A stretch of DNA of 54,829 nt from an uncultured Pelagibacteraceae bacterium (lineage in GTDB: Bacteria; Pseudomonadota; Alphaproteobacteria; Pelagibacterales; AG-422-B15), in the NCBI GenBank assembly GCA_902614655.1, contig CACMLX010000003.1, positions 83,554 to 138,382 on the forward strand, given 5' to 3'. Below are positions 16,306-25,835 of this stretch, in pieces. The position numbers and the translations under genes were made by a program. How positions within the stretch are numbered: position 1 is the stretch's first letter; each line of letters opens with the position of its first letter. Below the pieces are notes generated by a model. The model did not search any database and was not told where the DNA came from. It worked only from the letters and a program-made list of their open reading frames with translations.

Positions 16306-16382
16306 GCAGCTGTAGCTCAGTTGGTTAGAGCGCCTGGTTGTGGTTCAGGAGGTCGGTAGTTCGAATCTACCCAGCTGTACCA
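16306..16382 (+). tRNA. tRNA-His (anticodon GTG), without an encoded G-1
   Basis: This 77-base cloverleaf has anticodon loop TTGTGGT, with GTG at 16340-16342. The acceptor stem GCAGCTG/CAGCTGT gives a G1:U72 wobble pair, the discriminator is A73 and CCA is encoded. The base before position 1 is T, so the usual G-1 identity element is absent from the DNA. Loss of G-1 together with A73 is a known trait of a subset of alphaproteobacteria that pair it with a divergent HisRS. Its last 16 bases overlap the antisense MFS transporter gene. Confidence 0.97.
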
Positions 16383-17557
16383 GTAATTACTTTTTTTACA
16401 GGTAGAGTTAATACAATCAGAAACATAATTATCATCACAAACCCAAAAGCTAAGTAGAGTACACCAAATTCACCCGTTAAATCATAGCTTCTCGAAATCA
16501 TGATCAGTGCAATAGGACCAACTATAAATGATACAATAAATTTAATACCGTAGACTAGGCTTTGATATTTTTCAGGTGAAAATTTTGCAAGTAATAAATT
16601 TTCTGCAGGCAGTATACTTGAATTAAAAGCAACGATTGCAAGACTTATTGCAATTAACCAGTAATTTGAAAGACTAACAATTAAGAGTAAGAGGAGTCCT
16701 TGGCCAACTATTCCAATTGAATAAATCAGCTTTTCAGAATATTTATCTGTTAAAATACCTCCAACATAATTCATTAAACCACTTACAATATATATCGCGG
16801 CAACTATGTAGCCGATATCTGAAGTAGATAAATCAAGACTATCAGTAAGTCTGATATCAATTACCTTTGGAAGACTTGTCTGAAGAATTTGATAAACAAA
16901 GCTCAAACATGTAATACTTAACAGCATAATAATTGCAATTTTTAGCATCTGATTTTTTTCAGGATTATCTTTAAACTGCTCTGAAGATATATTCTTTAAT
17001 GATATTTTTCCTGATTTAAGATGATAGGTTAGACTTAGTCCAACTACTAATGAGATCAATCCGGGTAGCATAAAGGCAGCTTGCCAATTAAATTGTTCAA
17101 TTAATACACCCGCAAAAAAGGCACCTAATCCAATACCTACTCCCCCAAAAATATTATTAAAGCCAAGCGCTTTACCAGTTTCCTTTGAAGTGTTAACAAC
17201 CCATGAAATTCCAGCGGGGTGATAGATAGCGCAAAACAATCCAAGCAATGATAAACTGATAAATAAAGAAACTTTATTTCCGCTCAAGCCACATAATAAT
17301 GAACTAATTCCCAAGCCAATGAACATAATTGCAATCATTCCAGAACGACTCCATCTGTCACTGATCCATCCAGCAGGAAGGGCTCCCAAACCCACAAGTA
17401 AAGATCCTAAAAACCAAAGATTTAGTAATTCATCGTAGCTAAGCTTCCAGTCGTCTTCAATTGCTAGAACTATAACAAAATAGAATGCAGCAAACATATG
17501 CATTAGTAAGTGACCTAAGGCGGCATACGTGACTGTTAATTTGCTATCATTTTCCAT
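16367..17557 (-). CDS. Major facilitator superfamily transporter
   Basis: This 396-residue inner-membrane protein has about twelve hydrophobic segments. The MFS motif between helices 2 and 3 appears as GWISDRWSR (about residues 63-71). ALGFNNIFGGVGIGLGAFFAG and a central loop (about 178-203) split the two six-helix halves. The substrate cannot be inferred. The final five codons and the stop lie inside the tRNA-His gene on the other strand. It is divergent from hisS, with a 219-base spacer. Confidence 0.85.
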   Translation of the reverse strand: MENDSKLTVTYAALGHLLMHMFAAFYFVIVLAIEDDWKLSYDELLNLWFLGSLLVGLGALPAGWISDRWSRSGMIAIMFIGLGISSLLCGLSGNKVSLFISLSLLGLFCAIYHPAGISWVVNTSKETGKALGFNNIFGGVGIGLGAFFAGVLIEQFNWQAAFMLPGLISLVVGLSLTYHLKSGKISLKNISSEQFKDNPEKNQMLKIAIIMLLSITCLSFVYQILQTSLPKVIDIRLTDSLDLSTSDIGYIVAAIYIVSGLMNYVGGILTDKYSEKLIYSIGIVGQGLLLLLIVSLSNYWLIAISLAIVAFNSSILPAENLLLAKFSPEKYQSLVYGIKFIVSFIVGPIALIMISRSYDLTGEFGVLYLAFGFVMIIMFLIVLTLPVKKVITGTAG

Positions 17558-17651
17558 AACTACTTTCGATAAAAATAGTGCAATTATTATAAACTTTAAG
17601 AAAAATTTAAAATTATTTGACTTTTATTAATAAATAAGGCATTTCAGCTTC

Positions 17652-17669
17652 ATGTTTAAATTTAAACAT
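17652..17669. promoter_or_regulatory. 18-bp perfect palindrome in the MFS-hisS spacer
   Basis: ATGTTTAAATTTAAACAT is a perfect 18-base palindrome about 105 bases before hisS and 95 bases before the MFS gene. Its symmetry and position suggest an operator for a dimeric regulator of one or both genes. It does not match the Zur boxes in this window. With such AT content, a chance origin is possible. Confidence 0.4.
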
Positions 17670-17690
17670 CATCACTATCATATCTAAGTT

Positions 17691-17711
17691 CGCTGAAAAA
17701 AACAATCAGCG
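17691..17711 (+). other. Hairpin in the hisS upstream region
   Basis: CGCTGA and TCAGCG pair around a 9-base A-rich loop. They are followed by GGG-caataa-CCCC-TTTTT, which could form a second small stem ending in a T run. This resembles a weak terminator or attenuator ahead of hisS. No leader peptide with a run of histidine codons was found. Confidence 0.3.
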
Positions 17712-17776
17712 GGCAATAACCCCTTTTTATATTAAATAAACACACTTTGTAGTATCTTACTTACAGTGGGAGTAAA

Positions 17777-19165
17777 ATGAGTAAAATTAAAAATAATCCA
17801 AAGGCAATTTTGCCGAAGGGTTTTAAAGACAGTGACATTGAAATTTTAAATCTTAGAAAAAAAGTTTCTAAGATAATAGAGAAGGAATGTCTAAAGTATG
17901 GATTTATTGAATTAGATACATCCACAATTGAATATACTGAGAGCATTGGCAAGTTTCTTCCTGATGTAGACAGGCCTAGTGGAGGTGTATTTTCATTTCA
18001 AGACGATGATGAGAAATGGCTATCACTGAGATATGACTTAACGGCCCCCTTAGCAAGATACGTAGCTCAAAATTATCAAGACCTCGTTAAGCCATTTAAA
18101 CGTTATCAATCAGGACTAGTTTGGAGAAATGAAAAACCAGGACCAGGTAGATACAGAGAATTTTTTCAGTTTGATGCTGACGTGGTGGGAGTTGATTCAA
18201 CACTAATTGATGCAGAGCTGTGTGTAATGGTATGTGATATTTTAATTAACCTTGGCCTAAATACTTCACAATTTGAAATAAAGTTTTCAAATAGGAAAAT
18301 TTGGACAGAACTTTTTTCGAACTTAGATGTTAAAGAGGACGATTCGCCAAAAATTCTTAGAGCAGTAGATAAAAAAGATCGATTAGGTATAGAGGGCGTT
18401 AATGAGTTGCTTCAAAAAGGAAGAAAAGATGTATCTGGTGACTTTATGGAGGGCGTGGGCTTAAGCGAGACAGATGCTGATAAAATTATTTCTTTTATAA
18501 CCAATTCAAACCAATCAAACGCTCAGATGGAAGAATTCAACTCCTATATAAAAAATTTCCCAGATTATCCAATTCGTTTTGACTCATCAGTTGTTCGAGG
18601 TCTCGACTATTACACTGGAATGATTTTTGAAGCAGAGCTTCTTGTTGATATTAAAAATGAGAAAGGTGAAAAAATTGTATTTGGATCAGTTGCTGGCGGT
18701 GGAAGATATGACAGACTTATTTCAAGATTTGGGAAAGAGGATGTTCCAGCTACTGGTATATCTATAGGTGTTGATAGATTAATTGTGGCGTTAAATCAAT
18801 TAGACCTTTTAGATAATAAGAAAAATCCATTAGTGGTAATTGCAAATTTAGATAATCAAAATATGTCGGATTATATTTCAATGGCTAAAGAAATTAGAAA
18901 TGAAGGTATTGCATGTGAAATATCATTTGGATCTAAAAACCTTGGAAAGCAATTAAAGTATTGCGATCGCAAAGGTGCAGATATTGTGATCATTGCTGGT
19001 GATGAAGAATTAAAAAAGGGTGAAATATCAATTAAGGATTTAAATAAAGGTAAAGAGGTTTCAAAAGATATTGTCGATAGAGACAAATGGAAAGAGGCAA
19101 AAGCTGGACAACAAACAATTAATCGCTCTGACCTGATGACAGCATTAAATGAAATTTTGAATTAA
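17777..19165 (+). CDS. hisS: Histidyl-tRNA synthetase, divergent alphaproteobacterial type
   Basis: This 462-residue class II synthetase charges tRNA-His. Motif 2 reads KRYQSGLVWRNEKPGPGRYR with FFQFDADVVG (about residues 115-145), and a RYDLTAPLARYV stretch precedes it. Both fit the divergent HisRS of some alphaproteobacteria rather than the common bacterial type, which has RPEGTA and RYRQFHQ-like motifs. VRGLDYYTGMIFE (about 274-286) contributes to histidine binding, and the C-terminal anticodon domain covers about 350-455. A GGGAG site precedes the ATG. It leads hisS-hisZ-hisG and lies 1.4 kb from the G-1-less tRNA-His. Confidence 0.95.
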   Translation: MSKIKNNPKAILPKGFKDSDIEILNLRKKVSKIIEKECLKYGFIELDTSTIEYTESIGKFLPDVDRPSGGVFSFQDDDEKWLSLRYDLTAPLARYVAQNYQDLVKPFKRYQSGLVWRNEKPGPGRYREFFQFDADVVGVDSTLIDAELCVMVCDILINLGLNTSQFEIKFSNRKIWTELFSNLDVKEDDSPKILRAVDKKDRLGIEGVNELLQKGRKDVSGDFMEGVGLSETDADKIISFITNSNQSNAQMEEFNSYIKNFPDYPIRFDSSVVRGLDYYTGMIFEAELLVDIKNEKGEKIVFGSVAGGGRYDRLISRFGKEDVPATGISIGVDRLIVALNQLDLLDNKKNPLVVIANLDNQNMSDYISMAKEIRNEGIACEISFGSKNLGKQLKYCDRKGADIVIIAGDEELKKGEISIKDLNKGKEVSKDIVDRDKWKEAKAGQQTINRSDLMTALNEILN

Positions 19166-19171
19166 AATAAA

Positions 19172-20299
19172 ATGCCACTTCAAGAATTAAATATCAATCT
19201 AAAGAATTATTTTATTAATTCTGGTTTTAATTATATTGAACTTCCATTGCTGTTTGATGCGGATATATTTTTTGAAACTTCAGGTGAAGAAATTAGAAGA
19301 AAGATGTATTCGTTTACTGATACTTCAGGAAAAGAAAAATGTTTGAGACCAGACATGACTGTGCCAACATGTCAAAATTTTATTGCAAGTAATAGTAAAT
19401 CCAGTGAGTCAAAGTTATGTTACAGCGGTCCTGTATTCAGATCATCCAATGAGTTATCAAATAATTCCATTGAATTAAATCAGTCAGGTATTGAGATCAT
19501 TTTTTCTGAAAAAAATTTAAATAATATACATGAAATGGATGCGTACATTTTAAAGACAGCTGAAGATACAATGTGTCAACTAAATATTGATAACTATAAA
19601 ATTAAAATTGGTAGCATTAAATTATTTAATCAGTTTATCAACAAATTAGAGCTGCCAATTAGATGGAAACAGAGATTAGTAAGACATTTTTTTAGAAGAA
19701 AATATTTCGGGAGTTTACTTGATAGATTAGGTGAAGGTGTAGGGTATGATAATGAAAAAAAGCATAGCATGCTTCAAGAGAAATTTAATATAGATGACGT
19801 ATCTGACAAAGGCTTGACAGATTTAATTAATAAACAAAATGTTCGAGGTTTAGGTGCTCGAACTGTTGAGGAAATTGTTGATCGATTTCAATTAAAAAGT
19901 CTTAATGTAATAAGTCAGAAAGATGGAAAAAAAATTGTTGATTTAATTAATAATTTTTTAAAATTAAGTTGTAACCTTTCGGAATTTCCATCACTACTTC
20001 GTGAATTTACTAAATCAAATAATGTTCCTTCATTTGAGAGTGAAGTAGAGGAAATGGAGAATTTTGTGAATGCTGTATCAGAAAAAAGTAACATAGAAAA
20101 ATATTATTTTGATAATGACTTTGGTCATTCAATTGAATTCTATGACGGCATGATGTTTGAAATTTATAATCCTGATAATCAAATTGAATTAATTAGTGGA
20201 GGGCGGTATGATAAATTGCTTATTGATTTAGGCTCTAAATCAAACTTATCAGCAGTAGGATTTGCAACTAATAATAACAATATAATTGAGCTGATTTAG
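19172..20299 (+). CDS. hisZ: ATP phosphoribosyltransferase regulatory subunit HisZ
   Basis: This 375-residue HisRS paralogue has lost aminoacylation and activates short-form HisG. It keeps a class II core: LRPDMTVP (about residues 58-65), CYSGPVFR (about 85-92) and a C-terminal FYDGMMFE...GGRYDKLL (about 327-353). There is no anticodon-binding domain after it. It lies 6 bases after hisS and 2 bases before hisG, the expected place in alphaproteobacteria. The N-terminus is shorter than in many homologues. Confidence 0.9.
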   Translation: MPLQELNINLKNYFINSGFNYIELPLLFDADIFFETSGEEIRRKMYSFTDTSGKEKCLRPDMTVPTCQNFIASNSKSSESKLCYSGPVFRSSNELSNNSIELNQSGIEIIFSEKNLNNIHEMDAYILKTAEDTMCQLNIDNYKIKIGSIKLFNQFINKLELPIRWKQRLVRHFFRRKYFGSLLDRLGEGVGYDNEKKHSMLQEKFNIDDVSDKGLTDLINKQNVRGLGARTVEEIVDRFQLKSLNVISQKDGKKIVDLINNFLKLSCNLSEFPSLLREFTKSNNVPSFESEVEEMENFVNAVSEKSNIEKYYFDNDFGHSIEFYDGMMFEIYNPDNQIELISGGRYDKLLIDLGSKSNLSAVGFATNNNNIIELI

Positions 20300-20301
20300 G
20301 A

Positions 20302-21003
20302 ATGAATATACAAAATAAACTTCGGATTGCATTGCCAAGTAAAGGTAGATTGAGAACTGACATGGAGTCTTTGTTTGAAGAAAAAAAAATAATTTTTAGT
20401 AATCTTGAAAATGATAGAGAGTATATTGCAGCAATAGAGGGTCTTGATAATGCAATTGTTTATTTCTTAAGTGCTAAAGAAATTACAAATCGACTTGATG
20501 AAGGATCCATTCATGTTGGTTTAACTGGTGACGATTTAGTACAAGAAAAAATAACTAATTATAACCAGAAGGTTTCAAAAAAACTTAAGTTAAATTTTGG
20601 TAAAGCAAATTTAGTTGTTGCTATACCAGAAATATGGATTGACGTAATGACAATGGCCGACTTAGAAGAAATCTGCCATTTGCACAGAACCAAATTCTCT
20701 AAAAGACTTAGAGTTGCAACAAAGTATAAGAATTTAACAAATGAATATTTTTCAAATTGTGGGGTTGTAGATTATAGGACTGTAGAAAGTGATGGATCAA
20801 CCGAGAGCGCTCCATTCAATGGCTTTGCAGAAATAATTACTGACATCACATCATCAGGAGAAACATTAAGAGCTAATAATCTAAGAGTACTTGATGATGG
20901 ACTTATACTAGAGTCGTCTGCAAACATTTTTACTTCAAATGTAGCTGAGTGGAATAAAAATTTAGAAAATACACTCAATTATTTAATAGATAGGATTTCA
21001 TAA
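20302..21003 (+). CDS. hisG: ATP phosphoribosyltransferase, short form (HisG-S)
   Basis: This 233-residue enzyme starts histidine synthesis by joining ATP and PRPP. It begins with RIALPSKGRLRTD (about residues 8-20) and carries RVATKYKNLTNEYF (about 135-148) and a PRPP-loop-like ESDGSTESAPFNGFAEIITD (about 162-181). The C-terminal regulatory domain of long-form HisG is absent, so catalysis should need HisZ, encoded just upstream. Transcription ends at the terminator that follows at once. Confidence 0.93.
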   Translation: MNIQNKLRIALPSKGRLRTDMESLFEEKKIIFSNLENDREYIAAIEGLDNAIVYFLSAKEITNRLDEGSIHVGLTGDDLVQEKITNYNQKVSKKLKLNFGKANLVVAIPEIWIDVMTMADLEEICHLHRTKFSKRLRVATKYKNLTNEYFSNCGVVDYRTVESDGSTESAPFNGFAEIITDITSSGETLRANNLRVLDDGLILESSANIFTSNVAEWNKNLENTLNYLIDRIS

Positions 21004-21030
21004 AAAAACCCGGCTAGGCCGGGTTTTTTT
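21002..21030. terminator. Bidirectional rho-independent terminator between hisG and groEL
   Basis: CCCGGC-TAG-GCCGGG forms a 6-bp GC stem, flanked by seven A bases on one side and seven T bases on the other, so it works on both strands. It lies between the convergent stops of hisG (21003) and groEL (21054). It is the clearest terminator in the window. Confidence 0.93.
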
Positions 21031-21053
21031 AGATTAGCTTTAATGAGCTCAAC

Positions 21054-22718
<1,665 letters not shown>

Positions 22719-22725
22719 TTAATAT

Positions 22726-23040
22726 TTATTTTTTCTTTTTTGATTTAGATTTTGTATCTATAACGCCCATGATGTCTGACTCTTTCATAATACAGAGTTC
22801 TTCACCATCAACCTTTACTTCTGTTCCAGACCACTTTCCAAAAAGAACGATATCGCCAACTTTTAGATCAAGTGGGGTTACTTTACCATCTTCACTTTTA
22901 GTTCCGTTTCCGACGGCTACAATTTGGCCTTCTTGAGGTTTTTCCTGAGCAGTGTCTGGTATGATAATACCCCCTGCTGTTTTTTCTTCAGTATCCAGTC
23001 TTCTAACGAGCACACGATCGTGTAAAGGTCTAAAATTCAT
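22726..23040 (-). CDS. groES: Co-chaperonin GroES (Hsp10)
   Basis: This 104-residue lid of the GroEL chamber has the start [20 protein letters not shown], the mobile-loop motif [16 protein letters not shown] (about residues 23-38) and [15 protein letters not shown] (about 73-87). A lysine-rich tail (KSKSKKKK) extends slightly past the usual end. It is first in groES-groEL. Confidence 0.98.
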   Translation of the reverse strand: MNFRPLHDRVLVRRLDTEEKTAGGIIIPDTAQEKPQEGQIVAVGNGTKSEDGKVTPLDLKVGDIVLFGKWSGTEVKVDGEELCIMKESDIMGVIDTKSKSKKKK

Positions 23041-23085
23041 GTCTTAATCTCCTAAATATGTTTGCACAAAGCTTAATTACCTAGG

Positions 23086-23114
23086 CATATAGTGATCTAG
23101 GGCAAGTGTGTCAA
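23086..23114 (-). promoter_or_regulatory. Promoter of groESL, possibly heat-shock sigma (RpoH) type
   Basis: On the minus strand TTGACA (23114-23109) and TATATG (23091-23086) are spaced by 17 bases, about 45 bases upstream of groES. The context CCCCTTGACA plus CTATAT also fits the alphaproteobacterial RpoH pattern (CTTG, about 17 bases, CTATAT). No CIRCE inverted repeat for HrcA is present in the upstream region. The sigma factor is inferred. Confidence 0.65.
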
Positions 23115-23176
23115 GGGGTGGAAAAAATTTCGATTTTATTGGAATTAGCAAAAAAACAAGCATTTTCAATAATTTG

Positions 23177-23944
23177 CTATTGTTCTGATTCACCGCCATC
23201 AATTACGATGTTTTGACCAGTCATAAAAGATCCTGCTTCAGAAGCCAAATACACTGCAGCACCTGCAATTTCGTCAGGCATTCCTATCCTTTTTAAAGCT
23301 GCTTTGGCCGTCATAGATTTTAAGATACTCTCATTCTCCCATAATGCTCTGGCAAAATCAGTTTTTATTAAACCAGGTGAGATACAATTTGCACGAATAT
23401 TATCTCTTCCATATTCCACTGATATATTTCTTGCCAACTGGGAATCCGCAGCTTTTGATATAGCATAAGCACCCAACATGCTGTTGCCGCGCAAACCTGC
23501 GATCGAGGAAATAATTATAATTGATCCATTTTTCATTTTGATCATATCTGGGAGCACCTCATTACAGAGCCAAAAATTACTTTGCACGTTTGACTTCATT
23601 ATTTTTTCAAACGCCTCGTCAGGTATATTATTTGATGGTCCAAAATATGGATTGATTGCAGCATTACATACAAGAGTGGAAATGTTGCCACAGAAGTCTA
23701 ACGATTTTTTGTAAAGATTTTTTAATTGCTCTTTGTCGGAAATATTACATGAAATTGCCGTTGCATGTCCCTCTCCAAATGTATCATTTATCTCTTTAGC
23801 GACTGCTTCACATGCATCAAGCTTTCGACTTGTGATAATGACTTTCGCACCATGCTCTGCCATTCTGTAGGCTATAGCTTTGCCTATTCCTCTCGAAGAT
23901 CCTGTGATTATTGCATTTTTATCTTTTAGGTTAAAAAGTGTCAT
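23177..23944 (-). CDS. Short-chain dehydrogenase/reductase (SDR) family oxidoreductase
   Basis: This 255-residue NAD(P)-dependent classical SDR has cofactor motif TGSSRGIG (residues 14-21), NAAINPY (about 94-100), a catalytic Ser in IISSIAG (about 144-150) and Y160-x3-K164 (YAISK). The C-terminal GQNIVIDGGES is typical. The arginine in SSRGIG and in TSRKLD suggests NADP preference. The substrate is not predictable. It is followed on the same strand by groES with no evident link. Confidence 0.88.
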   Translation of the reverse strand: MTLFNLKDKNAIITGSSRGIGKAIAYRMAEHGAKVIITSRKLDACEAVAKEINDTFGEGHATAISCNISDKEQLKNLYKKSLDFCGNISTLVCNAAINPYFGPSNNIPDEAFEKIMKSNVQSNFWLCNEVLPDMIKMKNGSIIIISSIAGLRGNSMLGAYAISKAADSQLARNISVEYGRDNIRANCISPGLIKTDFARALWENESILKSMTAKAALKRIGMPDEIAGAAVYLASEAGSFMTGQNIVIDGGESEQ

Positions 23945-24008
23945 TTAATAAAATATCATAATAATTTATAAGAAGATTATAAATTTATAGGATAATTTCA
24001 ATATAATT

Positions 24009-24863
24009 ATGGAAATTAAAAAAATCATAAGCGCTACTGAATTTTCACTTTCTTATAGAATCATACTTTGTGATCTTTGGGGCGTTATTCATAATGGTGT
24101 TGAAGTATTCTCTGATGCAAAATCCTATCTTGAGGCAATGAAAGAAAATAATATTGATGTTTATTTGATTTCTAATGCTCCGAGACCTGAGGCAGTAGTA
24201 AGAAATGGATTAATAAATAAACTTAATCTCAATCCTGAATTATTTAAAAAAATTTATACTTCAGGCGATACAGGTACAAAGTACATAAATTCTAAAGTTC
24301 ATGGACAATCATATTATCATTTAGGACCAGAAAAAGATTATGACTTGTTAGAAAATATAAATATTCAAAAAACTAATGACATAGAGTCCTCAGAATTTGT
24401 TGTCTGCACAGGCTTATATAATGACAACGATGAACGCCCAGAGGACTATAAAAATATTTTTGAGGATTTTCTAAAACAAAATTTAGAAATAGTATGTGTT
24501 AATCCAGATGAAATAGTCTACCGAGGTCAGTCACGCATATATTGTGCAGGTGCTCTTGGAAAATATTACGAAAAACTAGGAGGTAAAGTAACTTACTACG
24601 GAAAACCTTATCCAGAAATATATGATTTTGTAATGACTGATTTATTGTCTAAAGATACAACAATCAAAAAAGAAATATTAGCTATTGGCGACAGCCTAAA
24701 AACAGATTGCTTAGGGGCACACAAATCGGATTTAGATTTTTTATTTATAAAAAATGGTATTCATAAAACTGAAATTATAAATGATGACGATTTAGTGAGA
24801 ATATCAAAAGCTAATTTACCTGAAACTTGCAAAACTCTAATGTATACTGAAATTTTAAATTAA
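24009..24863 (+). CDS. HAD superfamily class IIA phosphatase-like protein
   Basis: This 284-residue cytosolic protein has the HAD motifs of subclass IIA (TIGR01459-like). They are CDLWGVIHNG (about residues 20-29, with an Asp nucleophile), LISNAPRP (about 53-60, motif II), YYGKPYPEIY (about 196-205, motif III lysine) and AIGDSLKTDCLGAH (about 221-234, motif IV). The natural substrate is unknown. In alphaproteobacteria this gene commonly precedes ribF and ileS, as seen here with a 7-base spacer. Confidence 0.88.
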   Translation: MEIKKIISATEFSLSYRIILCDLWGVIHNGVEVFSDAKSYLEAMKENNIDVYLISNAPRPEAVVRNGLINKLNLNPELFKKIYTSGDTGTKYINSKVHGQSYYHLGPEKDYDLLENINIQKTNDIESSEFVVCTGLYNDNDERPEDYKNIFEDFLKQNLEIVCVNPDEIVYRGQSRIYCAGALGKYYEKLGGKVTYYGKPYPEIYDFVMTDLLSKDTTIKKEILAIGDSLKTDCLGAHKSDLDFLFIKNGIHKTEIINDDDLVRISKANLPETCKTLMYTEILN

Positions 24864-24870
24864 TTAAAAA

Positions 24871-25830
24871 ATGATAGTTTTTAAAAGTTTAAATAGAAGA
24901 TCATTAAATTATACAAATAATTCTGTATTAATTATTGGAAATCTTGATGGAGTTCATAAAGGGCACCAATCAATAATTAATTCAGCAAAAAAAATTGCAA
25001 ATAAACAAAAAACAAAAATAGGTGTGTTACTTTTTGATCCGCATCCACGGAAATATTTTAACAAAAATATTAAAAGTTTCTTATTAACGGAGTTGAACGA
25101 ACGTCTCGAAATCTTAAAATCTTACGGTATCGATTATGCAATAATAATAAAATTTAATAAAAAAATATCCTCTATGACACCTAATGACTTTTGTAAAAAA
25201 ATATTACTTAGAGGAATATCAATGAAATATATTTTAGTTGGTAAAAATTTTAAATTTGGTAATAAACGATCAGGCGACTATAAGTTTCTTCTGAATTTTG
25301 GTAAAGAAAATCAATTTTATGTAAACCCAGTGAAATTATTAAAAACACCAAATCATCTTTTTAATAAAACAAAGATGAAAATATATTCGTCTACAAATAT
25401 TAGAAAACTTATTTCAAACGGTAATGTAAAATTGGCAAAAAATTTTTTGGGAAACAATTTCAGTATAACGTCAAAAGTTATAAAAGGAGATCAACGAGGC
25501 CGAAAAATTGGCGTTCCAACTGCTAATCTAAATATAAATGAATACGTGGCACCAAAATATGGAGTATATGCTATTGAAGCCTCATTCATTAAAAATTCAA
25601 AGAAAAGAACTCTAAAAGGAATTGCGAATTTTGGTATCAGACCAACATTTCATAAGAACTCTGAAATTTTGGAAGTTCATCTATTTAGATTTAAATTGAA
25701 TATTTATAATTCTTTGCTAAAAGTCGACTTTATTGAATTTATAAGGCATGAAAAGAAATTTTCAGGAGTAGAGGCCTTAAAAAAACAATTAAAATCAGAT
25801 ATAGCTAAAGCACAAAAAATTCTAAATTAA
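24871..25830 (+). CDS. ribF: Bifunctional riboflavin kinase/FMN adenylyltransferase
   Basis: This 319-residue enzyme phosphorylates riboflavin to FMN and adenylates it to FAD. The N-terminal FAD synthetase domain has IGNLDGVHKGHQ with the nucleotidyltransferase HxGH-like motif (about residues 21-32) and STNIRKLI (about 173-180). The C-terminal kinase domain has GDQRGRKIGVPTANL (about 204-218) and GIANFGIRPTF (about 255-265). It lies 5 bases before ileS. The protein is lysine- and asparagine-rich, in line with the AT bias. Confidence 0.95.
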   Translation: MIVFKSLNRRSLNYTNNSVLIIGNLDGVHKGHQSIINSAKKIANKQKTKIGVLLFDPHPRKYFNKNIKSFLLTELNERLEILKSYGIDYAIIIKFNKKISSMTPNDFCKKILLRGISMKYILVGKNFKFGNKRSGDYKFLLNFGKENQFYVNPVKLLKTPNHLFNKTKMKIYSSTNIRKLISNGNVKLAKNFLGNNFSITSKVIKGDQRGRKIGVPTANLNINEYVAPKYGVYAIEASFIKNSKKRTLKGIANFGIRPTFHKNSEILEVHLFRFKLNIYNSLLKVDFIEFIRHEKKFSGVEALKKQLKSDIAKAQKILN

Positions 25831-25835
25831 GCAAA

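Noticed and set aside
17558..17776. Histidine attenuator or T-box ahead of hisS
   Set aside because: There is no leader ORF with consecutive His codons and no recognisable T-box sequence; only weak hairpins are present.
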